A stretch of 64,000 nucleotides of DNA from Muricoccus roseus (GTDB lineage: Bacteria > Pseudomonadota > Alphaproteobacteria > Acetobacterales > Acetobacteraceae), in NCBI RefSeq assembly GCF_900141905.1, contig NZ_FQZF01000022.1:27340-91339 (forward strand). Reading direction: 5' to 3'. Under the pieces are notes generated by a model, which had not been told where the DNA came from, ran no database searches, and was given only the letters and a program-made list of their open reading frames with translations. The first letter of the stretch is position 1. Each line of letters starts with the position of its first letter. The translations under genes were made by a program, and so were the position numbers. Shown piece after piece: positions 52,259 through 59,328 of the stretch.

Positions 52259-53656
52259 ATGCCGGATTTCTCGCGGGTTTGGGACGTGCTGGTGATCGGC
52301 GGCGGCAATGCCGCCCTCTGCGCCGCCGTGACCGCCCGCATGGCCGGCTGCTCCGTCCTGCTGATCGAGCATGCGCCCAAGGCGTTCCGGGGCGGCAACA
52401 GCCGCCACACCCGCAACATGCGGACCATGCACACGGCCCCGACCTCAGTGCTGACCGAGGCCTATCTCGAGGATGAGTACTGGGACGACCTGCTGCGCGT
52501 GACGGGCGGGCAGACCGACGAGCACCTGGCGCGGATGACCATCCGGCTGACCCAGGAGGCGCTGCCCTTCATGGAGGGCTGCGGCGTGCGCTTCCAGCCC
52601 TCCCTCTCCGGCACTCTGAGCCTGAGCCGGACCAATGCCTTCTTCCTGGGCGGCGGAAAGGCGCTGGTGAATGCCTACTATGCCACGGCCGAGCGGCTGG
52701 GCATCGACATCCTGTACGACACCGAGGCCGTCGACCTGAAGATGGATGACGGCTTCGTCCGGGAGGTGGTGATCGACCATCGCGGCTTCCCCGAGACAGT
52801 CCGGGCGAAGACGGTCGTCGCCTCCTCCGGCGGCTTCCAGGCCGACCTGGAATGGCTGGAGCGCGGCTGGGGACCGGCCGCGCGGAACTTCCTCATCCGC
52901 GGCACGCCCTATGCGAAGGGCAAGGTGCTGAGGAACCTGCTGGACCAGGGCGTGGGGCAGGTGGGAGACCCGACCCAGTGCCATGCGGTGGCGATCGACG
53001 GGCGTGCGCCGAAATTCGACGGTGGCATCGTCACGCGGCTGGACTGCGTGCCCTTCTCCGTCGTCGTGAACAAGCATGGCGAGCGCTTCTATGATGAGGG
53101 CGAGGATGTCTGGCCCAAGCGCTACGCCATCTGGGGGCGGCTGGTGGCGCAGCAGCCGGACCAGGTGGCCTATGCCATCATCGACGTGAAGAGCGAGAAG
53201 CTGTTCATGCCGAGCGTCTTCCCCGCCATCAAGGCGGACACGGTGGGCGAGCTGGCGGCGAAGCTGGGGCTGGACCCCGCGGCGGTGGAGAAGACCGTCG
53301 CGGAGTTCAACGCGGCCTGCGTCCCGGGCGAGTTCAACTCCACCGGGCTGGACGGGTGCCGGACCGAGGGGCTCACGCCGCCGAAGACGCATTGGGCGCG
53401 GCCGATCACGGATGCGCCCTTCATCGGCTATCCGCTGCGGCCGGGCATTACCTTCACCTATCTCGGCGTGAAGGTGGACGAGAACGCGCGGGTGCTGATG
53501 GACGACGGCAAGCCGAGCGCGAACCTCTTCGCCTCGGGTGAGATCATGGCCGGCTCCATCCTGGGCAAGGGCTATCTGGCCGGCTTCGGGATGGCGATCG
53601 GCACCGTCTTCGGACGGATCGCAGGCAGGGAGGCCGCGAGGAATGCGCGAAACTGA
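52259..53656 (+). CDS. tcuA: FAD-dependent tricarballylate dehydrogenase
   Basis: Oxidises tricarballylate to cis-aconitate. The 465-aa flavoprotein starts with the dinucleotide motif VLVIGGGNAALCAAVTARMAG, has the family-specific FRGGNSRHTRNMRTMH, the substrate-domain GGGKALVNAYYATAERLGI, and the C-terminal FAD loop SGEIMAGSILGKGYLAGFGMAIGTVFGRIAGREAA. Electrons go to TcuB, whose gene overlaps its 3' end by 14 bases. The closest described relatives are Salmonella TcuA and CobZ-type fusions. Confidence 0.93.
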   Translation: MPDFSRVWDVLVIGGGNAALCAAVTARMAGCSVLLIEHAPKAFRGGNSRHTRNMRTMHTAPTSVLTEAYLEDEYWDDLLRVTGGQTDEHLARMTIRLTQEALPFMEGCGVRFQPSLSGTLSLSRTNAFFLGGGKALVNAYYATAERLGIDILYDTEAVDLKMDDGFVREVVIDHRGFPETVRAKTVVASSGGFQADLEWLERGWGPAARNFLIRGTPYAKGKVLRNLLDQGVGQVGDPTQCHAVAIDGRAPKFDGGIVTRLDCVPFSVVVNKHGERFYDEGEDVWPKRYAIWGRLVAQQPDQVAYAIIDVKSEKLFMPSVFPAIKADTVGELAAKLGLDPAAVEKTVAEFNAACVPGEFNSTGLDGCRTEGLTPPKTHWARPITDAPFIGYPLRPGITFTYLGVKVDENARVLMDDGKPSANLFASGEIMAGSILGKGYLAGFGMAIGTVFGRIAGREAARNARN

Positions 53657-54788
53657 GGCGACCACCGATGCCCGCCGCGCGATGGAGGTGTGCAACGCCT
53701 GCCGCTACTGCGAGGGCTATTGCGCGGTGTTCCCGGCGATGACCATGCGCCGGGAATTCACCACCGGCGACCTGAGCTACATCGCGAATCTCTGCCACAA
53801 CTGCCGCGGCTGCTACTACGCGTGTCAGTACGCGCCGCCACATCCGTTCAACATCAACCTGCCGCAGGTCCTCGCCCAGGTTCGCTCCGAGACCTACGAG
53901 GAATATGCTTGGCCGGGGCCGCTGGCTGGGCTGTTCAAGCGCAACGGCACGGTGGTCTCGCTGGCCACGGTGGCGGTGATCACGCTGACGCTGATCCTGA
54001 CCATGGCACTGGTCGACCCGCGCGTGCTGTGCCAGCCGCAGATCGGGCCGGGCGCCTTTTACCGCGTGATCCCCTGGTGGCTGATGGTGACGCTGGCCGG
54101 TGGCACCTTCCTCTTCTCCATCCTCGCGCTCATCATGGGGTTCCGCAATTTCTGGCGCGACACGGGCGGCAAGGCGGATGAGCTCACGCGACCCAAGCCA
54201 CTGATGGTGGCGCTGCACGACATCCTCACGCTCAAGAATCTCGGTGGCGGTGGCGGGGGCTGCAACGACGTGGACGAGGGTTTCTCGCAGGTCCGGCGCC
54301 GCTTCCACCACTTCATGTTCTACGGCTTCCTGCTTTGCTTCGCCTCGACCACCACGGCGACCTTCTACGACCACATCATGGGCCATCCCGCGCCCTATCC
54401 CTTCTGGAGCCTGCCCGTGCAGCTCGGCACCTGGGGCGGCGTGGGGATGGTGATCGGCACGGCGGGGCTGATCTGGGTGAAGATCGTCTCCGACCCGGCG
54501 CCCGCCGCGCGGAACCTGCTGGGGGCGGATTACGCGCTGCTCGTGCTCCTGTTCCTGGCGGCCTTCACCGGGCTGCTTCTGCTGGGGCTGCGCGACACCG
54601 GGGCCATGGGCGTGCTGCTGGCCATTCATCTCGGCGTGATCTTCGCCCTGTTCCTCGTGGTGCCCTACAGCAAGATGGTGCACGGCGTTTACCGCTCCGC
54701 CGCGCTGCTGCGGCACGCGCTGGAGCGCCACCCGACCCCGCCGCCCGGGAACAAGCCATCGGATCGCGCGCTCGGCTCGGCGGCCTGA
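53643..54788 (+). CDS. tcuB: Membrane electron-transfer protein of tricarballylate/citrate use
   Basis: Reoxidises TcuA and passes electrons to the membrane pool. The 381-aa protein has an N-terminal two-cluster ferredoxin region (EVCNACRYCEGYCAVFP and NLCHNCRGCYYACQYAPPHP) followed by about six membrane helices with conserved histidines (RRFHHFMFYGF; YDHIMGHPAPYPFW) that likely bind heme b. ATG 53643 lies inside tcuA. TcuC, the tricarballylate permease, is missing; a Bug receptor nearby may serve instead. Confidence 0.93.
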   Translation: MRETEATTDARRAMEVCNACRYCEGYCAVFPAMTMRREFTTGDLSYIANLCHNCRGCYYACQYAPPHPFNINLPQVLAQVRSETYEEYAWPGPLAGLFKRNGTVVSLATVAVITLTLILTMALVDPRVLCQPQIGPGAFYRVIPWWLMVTLAGGTFLFSILALIMGFRNFWRDTGGKADELTRPKPLMVALHDILTLKNLGGGGGGCNDVDEGFSQVRRRFHHFMFYGFLLCFASTTTATFYDHIMGHPAPYPFWSLPVQLGTWGGVGMVIGTAGLIWVKIVSDPAPAARNLLGADYALLVLLFLAAFTGLLLLGLRDTGAMGVLLAIHLGVIFALFLVVPYSKMVHGVYRSAALLRHALERHPTPPPGNKPSDRALGSAA

Positions 54789-54883
54789 GGGGCGGAAAAG
54801 ACTTGGCCCGGTGCGTCCGCCGGGCGGAACATGGCGGAAGCGGCGGAAAAGCCGCTCCGGGAAACGGCCCAGGAGGAACGACG

Positions 54884-55675
54884 ATGCTCGAGAATGCCAG
54901 GAAGGTGCTTCGCATCAGCTCGATGCGAGAGCAGGTGACGCCGGCGGAGTGGCAGGCGCGGATCGATTGCGCGGCCTGCTACCGGCTTGTCGCGCATTAC
55001 GGCATGGCGGACATGATGGCGAACCACATCTCCGTCCGCGTGCCGGGAGAGGAGGCCTTCCTCATCAACCCGTACGGCATGATGTATGAAGAGATGACGG
55101 CCTCCGCCCTCATCAAGGTGGATATCGACGGCAACATCCTGGGCAAGCCGGATTACGGGGACTTCGACTTCGGCATCAACCGCGCGGGCTACGTGATCCA
55201 TTCCGCGATCCATGGCGCGAAACATGAGCTGGATTGCGTGATCCACACCCATACCTGGCCGGGGATGGCGATCTCCTCGCTGGAATGCGGGCTGCTGCCG
55301 ATGACGCAGACGGCGATGCGCTTCGCCCGGATCAGCTACCACGAGTACGAGGGCGTGGTACTGAACACGGATGAGCAGACGCGGCTGATCGCCAATCTGG
55401 GCGACAACAACGCGATGATCCTGCGCAACCACGGGCTGCTGACGGTGGGGCGCACGGTGGGCGAGGCCTTCAACGCGCTGCACCGGCTGGAGCTGTCCTG
55501 CAAGGCGCAGATCGCGGCCATGTCCTGCAACACGCCGCTGCACCAGGTGCCGCAGGCGGTGCTGGACGCCACCTACCAGAACTATCAGCCGAATGTGCGC
55601 CGGCCCTATGGCGTGATGGAGTGGCCGGCGCTTCTGCGGATGCTGGACCGGCTCGATCCCAGCTACGCGGATTGA
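54884..55675 (+). CDS. Class II aldolase/adducin family protein
   Basis: A 263-aa metal-dependent aldolase-type protein. Zinc ligands are visible in HTHTWPGMAIS (two histidines) and in MILRNHGLLTVGRT (third histidine); the N-terminal HYGMADMMANHISVRVPG segment is the substrate loop. These proteins cleave sugar phosphates or decarboxylate small acids, or have non-enzymatic roles. AGGAGG sits eight bases before ATG 54884. It follows tcuB by 95 bp on the same strand, so a joint role in small-acid catabolism is plausible. Confidence 0.9.
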   Translation: MLENARKVLRISSMREQVTPAEWQARIDCAACYRLVAHYGMADMMANHISVRVPGEEAFLINPYGMMYEEMTASALIKVDIDGNILGKPDYGDFDFGINRAGYVIHSAIHGAKHELDCVIHTHTWPGMAISSLECGLLPMTQTAMRFARISYHEYEGVVLNTDEQTRLIANLGDNNAMILRNHGLLTVGRTVGEAFNALHRLELSCKAQIAAMSCNTPLHQVPQAVLDATYQNYQPNVRRPYGVMEWPALLRMLDRLDPSYAD

Positions 55676-55682
55676 TCTCCAT

Positions 55683-55713
55683 GGCCAGGGGGCAGGGCGT
55701 GTGCCCCCTGGCC
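55683..55713. terminator. Hairpin between aldolase and Bug genes
   Basis: GGCCAGGGGGCA (55683-55694) pairs perfectly with TGCCCCCTGGCC (55702-55713) with a 7-base loop, directly between two convergent genes. No T tract. Confidence 0.55.
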
Positions 55714-55722
55714 GGGGGGACG

Positions 55723-56688
55723 CTACTCGACCACGGCGCCGGAGACGCGGACCACTTCCGCCCAGCGCCTGATCTCGGAATCGATGTAGGCGGCGAATTC
55801 GGTGGGCGTATTGCCCACGGGGTCGGCACCCTGGTCGACCATCTGCTTCTCGATGTCAGGGCGCTTCAGGATCGCCGCCGTGTCGGCCGAAATTTTGCGC
55901 ACGATGTCGGGCGGGGTATTCGCCGGCGCGGCCATCCCGAACCAGGAGGAGGCGTCGAAGCCGGGGAAGCCCAGCTCCGCCATCGCCGGCACGTCGGGCG
56001 CGGAGCGCGAGCGCTGCAGGCTGGATACCGCCATGGCGCGCAGCTTGCCCGCGCGGATCTGCTCGATGACGGAGGGGATGGTGGCGAACATGAAGTCGAT
56101 GCGCCGGCTCAGGAGGTCGTTCAGCGCGACCGCGCCGCGATAGGGAACGTGGGTGGTCTGGATGCCGGCCATCTGGTCCATCAGCGCGCCCGAGAGATGC
56201 GAGGAGGTGCCGACGCCGGTCGAGCCGTAGGAGAGCGCGCCGGGCTTCTCCTTCGCCATCTGCACGAGCGCCTGGACGCTCCGCGCCGGGTGGTCCGGCA
56301 CGACGACGAGGATGTTAGGCACGCCGGCCAGCAGCGTGACGGGGGCCAGGTCGCGCCGCGTGTCATAGGGCATGGTGCGGTAGAGCGACTGGTTGACCGC
56401 CAGCGGCCCCACCGAGCCGACGAGCAGCGTATAGCCATCGGGCGCGGAGCGGACGACGTACTCCGTGCCGATGTTCCCGCCCGCGCCGGGGCGATTCTCG
56501 ATCACCACGGGCTGGCCCCAGCGCTCGGAAAGGTAGTTGCCGACGAGCCGCGCGATGATGTCCGTGGTGCCGCCCGCGGTGAAGGAGACCACGATGCGCA
56601 CCGGCCGCTCGGGCCAGGCGGCCGCGCGCGCGCTTGCGGCAAGGGCGAGGGCTGGCGCTGCGAGCAGCAGGTTGCGGCGTGTCGTCAT
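55723..56688 (-). CDS. TctC/Bug-type periplasmic substrate-binding protein
   Basis: A 321-aa receptor: signal MTTRRNLLLAAPALALAASARA, then AWPERPVRIVVSFTAGGTTDI, VIENRPGAGGNIGTEY, THVPYRGAVALNDLLS. ATG 56688 is preceded by GGAGGAAG; the frame extends upstream without likeness. It converges with the aldolase of the tcu region and is divergent from another Bug gene, so the two receptors may bring tricarboxylates to TcuAB. No TctA/B membrane subunits are present. Confidence 0.9.
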   Translation of the reverse strand: MTTRRNLLLAAPALALAASARAAAWPERPVRIVVSFTAGGTTDIIARLVGNYLSERWGQPVVIENRPGAGGNIGTEYVVRSAPDGYTLLVGSVGPLAVNQSLYRTMPYDTRRDLAPVTLLAGVPNILVVVPDHPARSVQALVQMAKEKPGALSYGSTGVGTSSHLSGALMDQMAGIQTTHVPYRGAVALNDLLSRRIDFMFATIPSVIEQIRAGKLRAMAVSSLQRSRSAPDVPAMAELGFPGFDASSWFGMAAPANTPPDIVRKISADTAAILKRPDIEKQMVDQGADPVGNTPTEFAAYIDSEIRRWAEVVRVSGAVVE

Positions 56689-56706
56689 GGTGCTTCCTCC
56701 GGATTC

Positions 56707-56724
56707 CGCCGCGTTGACGCGGCG
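56707..56724. promoter_or_regulatory. Palindrome between divergent Bug genes
   Basis: CGCCGCGT and ACGCGGCG are perfect inverted arms around TG, 19 bp upstream of the leftward ATG. Possible operator in the 136-bp divergent interval; GC richness makes a chance match possible. Confidence 0.35.
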
Positions 56725-56824
56725 TCTTTCCGGCATCGTCGCAATGGCGTGCCGTGATGTGCAAGCCTCATATGCATTTTGATTCGTCCGGCCTGGATAG
56801 AGGGCCGGCGCAAGGGAGAGAACG

Positions 56825-57799
56825 ATGAAGAGAGCAACTCGCCGAGGCCTGTTCGCAGCCTCCGGGGCGGTGCTGGCCATGCCCGCCCTCGCGCAGCGTG
56901 CCTGGCCGGACCGGCCGGTGACGCTGCTGGTGCCCTATGCGGCGGGCGGTTCCAACGATGTCGTGGCGCGGCTTCTGGCGCCGAAGCTGCAGGCCATTCT
57001 TGGCCAGTCCTTCGTGGTGGAGAATCGCACGGGCGCGGGCGGGTCGATCGGCACGGCGGCGGTGGCCCGCGGGGCAACCGACGGCACCCTCTTCCTCGTC
57101 TCCTCCGCCAGCAACCACGTGATGTACCCCATTGTCTCGCCCGGCTCGATCCCGGACCCGCGCGAGGCCTTTGCCGGCGTGTCGATGCTCGTGGACGTGC
57201 CGCTGGCGCTGACGGTCGCGAACCGCCTCGGCGTCAGCGACCTCAACGGCCTGCTCGCGCTGCTGAAGCGCGAGCCGGGCAAGCATTCCTTTGCCTCCTC
57301 CGGCGTCGGCGGCTCGCAGCATCTGGCGGGCGAGCTCTTCGCCATGAAGGCGGGCGTCGAGATCGTGCATGTGCCCTATCGCGGGGGCGGCCCGGCGCTG
57401 AACGACCTGGTGGCGGGGCAGGTCTCGCTGGCCTTCCTGAACCTCCCCACCGCCCTGCCCCAGGGCGAGGCGGGGACGGTGAAGATCCTCGCCGTGGCCG
57501 GGGAACGCCGCTCGGCGCTGAAGCCCGACATCCCCACCGTGGCGGAGGCCGGGGTTCCGGGCTTCGGCGTGCGCTCCTGGACCGCGCTCTTCGCCCCGCG
57601 GGCGACGCCGCCCGAGATCGTGACCCGGATGAGCGCGGCGGTGCGGGAGTGCCTCACGGACCCGGCCACCAAGGCACGGCTGGCGGAGCTGGGCACCGAA
57701 GCCGAGCCCTCCGCGCCGGCGGAGCTGGATCGCTTCGTGCGCGAGGAGTTCGACCTCTGGACCCCCGTGATCCGCGCCGCGAAGGTCACGGCGCAATAG
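56825..57799 (+). CDS. TctC/Bug-type periplasmic substrate-binding protein
   Basis: A 324-aa receptor with a twin-arginine-like leader (MKRATRRGLFAASGAVLAMPALAQ), then AWPDRPVTLLVPYAAGGSNDV, VVENRTGAGGSIGTAAV and HVPYRGGGPALNDLVAG. Starts at ATG 56825 after GGGAGAA. It is divergent from the previous Bug gene with 136 bp between. Its fold and length are standard; ligand unknown, possibly a tricarboxylate given the tcu genes. Confidence 0.9.
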   Translation: MKRATRRGLFAASGAVLAMPALAQRAWPDRPVTLLVPYAAGGSNDVVARLLAPKLQAILGQSFVVENRTGAGGSIGTAAVARGATDGTLFLVSSASNHVMYPIVSPGSIPDPREAFAGVSMLVDVPLALTVANRLGVSDLNGLLALLKREPGKHSFASSGVGGSQHLAGELFAMKAGVEIVHVPYRGGGPALNDLVAGQVSLAFLNLPTALPQGEAGTVKILAVAGERRSALKPDIPTVAEAGVPGFGVRSWTALFAPRATPPEIVTRMSAAVRECLTDPATKARLAELGTEAEPSAPAELDRFVREEFDLWTPVIRAAKVTAQ

Positions 57800-57859
57800 G
57801 GAAGGGGCTCTCGGCCTTGGCAGGGGCGCACGCTTGCGGCCTGTGCTAAGGCACGGGGC

Positions 57860-58489
57860 ATGGATCAGCACCCCTCCATGCCCCTCTCCTCGCGCCGGCT
57901 TTTGCTCGGCCTCGCAGCCGCCTTGGCGGCCCCGCGTGTCGCTTTCGCCCAGGCCGGTCCGTCACAGGTGGTCGAGCGCTTCCATGCCGCGCTGATTGAG
58001 CTGATGCGCAACGCGCGCCAGCTCGGTGTGCGCGGACGCTTCGACCGGCTGCGGCCTGAGATGGACGCCGCCTTCGACCTCGCGGCGATGACCCGCATTG
58101 CCGTCGGCCCGCCCTGGTCCCGCATGACGCCCGAGCAGCAGCAGGCGCTCGTGCAGGCCTTCTCCGAATGGTCGATCGCGACCTACGCCAACCGGTTCAA
58201 CGGCTATTCCGGCGAGAGCTTCACCACCTCCGGCGAAACGGTGCTGCAAAACGGCGACGGGATGGTCCGGACCTCGCTCAACCGAGCGAACGATGCGCCG
58301 GTGCAGCTGAACTACCTCATGCGCAACACGGCGAATGGCGGCTGGCGGATCGTCGACGTCTATCTGACCGGCACGATCAGCGAGCTGGCCTCGCGCCGGT
58401 CGGAATTCGCGACCATCCTGCAGCAGGGCGGCGCGGACCGCCTGGCCAGCGAGCTGCGGCGGCAGACGGCCGAGTTGCTGCGGGGCTGA
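57860..58489 (+). CDS. hpnM: MlaC/HpnM-family periplasmic lipid-binding protein
   Basis: A 209-aa exported protein of the MlaC/Ttg2D group that shuttles lipids between membranes. The leader SSRRLLLGLAAALAAPRVAFA is followed by QVVERFHAALIELMRNARQLGV, DAAFDLAAMTRIAVG, and the C-terminal WRIVDVYLTGTISELASRRSEF, which form the lipid-holding half-barrel. HpnM is the version found with hopanoid genes; it faces HpnN and MlaA genes here, so a role in hopanoid or phospholipid transport is likely. The choice between HpnM and MlaC names is inference. Confidence 0.85.
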   Translation: MDQHPSMPLSSRRLLLGLAAALAAPRVAFAQAGPSQVVERFHAALIELMRNARQLGVRGRFDRLRPEMDAAFDLAAMTRIAVGPPWSRMTPEQQQALVQAFSEWSIATYANRFNGYSGESFTTSGETVLQNGDGMVRTSLNRANDAPVQLNYLMRNTANGGWRIVDVYLTGTISELASRRSEFATILQQGGADRLASELRRQTAELLRG

Positions 58490-58496
58490 GCCGCCC

Positions 58497-59237
58497 CTAC
58501 TGGGCGCCCGGATCCTCGAGCACGTCGAGCCGGTCGCCCCCATCGTCCACGCGGCCCAGTTCCGCGTTGCGGCGCTGCTGCCACACGCTGCGCAGGCGGG
58601 CATAGAAGTCCAGTGAGCCGCTGCGCAGCGCGTCCAGCCCCTCGATGTTCTGCTCGCGCAGGTCCACGCCGTCCACGACGCTGCGCGCGATGTTTCCCTC
58701 GAAGGGCAGCAGCCAGCCGATCGGGTTGATGAAGCCGTCGGCCACCAGCCCCACCGTGTCCCGCGTGTTGGAGGGGCCGGCCAGGGGGAGCATGAGGTAG
58801 GCGCCGTCCTCCACCCCCCAGGCATGCAGGGTCTGGCCGAAATCGCCGGTGCGGCGGGCGATGCCGAAATCCGTCGCCACGTCGAACAACCCGCCCAGCC
58901 CGACGGTGGAGTTGAAGAAGAACCGCATCGTCGTGTGGCCGGCATCGAGGAAGCGGCCCTGGAGGAGGTTGTTCGCCAGAACCCGCGGCTCGGAGATGTT
59001 GTCGAGCGCGTTCCGGATGCCTCGGCGGGCGAATTCCGGCACCACCTCGCGGTAGCCGAGGGCGACGGGCCGCAGCACGGCGTCGTCCACGGCGAGGTTG
59101 GCGTCCAGGATGTCCCGGTTCACCGACTCCAGCGGGTCCCCAGGCGTGGCGGCGGCCTCGCCATCGGCCCCGCGTGTGGCGCAGGCGCCGAGGGAGAGGG
59201 TGAGGGCGAGGAGAAGCGGGAGACTGCGGCAGGGCAT
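58497..59237 (-). CDS. mlaA: MlaA/VacJ outer-membrane lipoprotein
   Basis: A 246-aa lipoprotein removing misplaced phospholipid from the outer leaflet. Signal MPCRSLPLLLALTLSLGAC with lipobox LGAC; then ESVNRDILDANLAVDDAVLRPVALGY, FFFNSTVGLGGLFDVATDFG, and the diagnostic GAYLMLPLAGPSNTRDTVGL. ATG 59237 puts the lipobox at the right distance, unlike the upstream frame start at 59288. It is on the same strand as hpnN, 91 bp downstream, and faces hpnM with 7 bp between stops. Confidence 0.93.
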   Translation of the reverse strand: MPCRSLPLLLALTLSLGACATRGADGEAAATPGDPLESVNRDILDANLAVDDAVLRPVALGYREVVPEFARRGIRNALDNISEPRVLANNLLQGRFLDAGHTTMRFFFNSTVGLGGLFDVATDFGIARRTGDFGQTLHAWGVEDGAYLMLPLAGPSNTRDTVGLVADGFINPIGWLLPFEGNIARSVVDGVDLREQNIEGLDALRSGSLDFYARLRSVWQQRRNAELGRVDDGGDRLDVLEDPGAQ

Positions 59238-59328
59238 GATGGCAGCATAATGGCCGGCGCGGCGCGGAACAGCCTTTCTTTGACGCACGACCCTGTGAAA
59301 GGAACGCCGGGTGGCGGCCCCGCGGACG

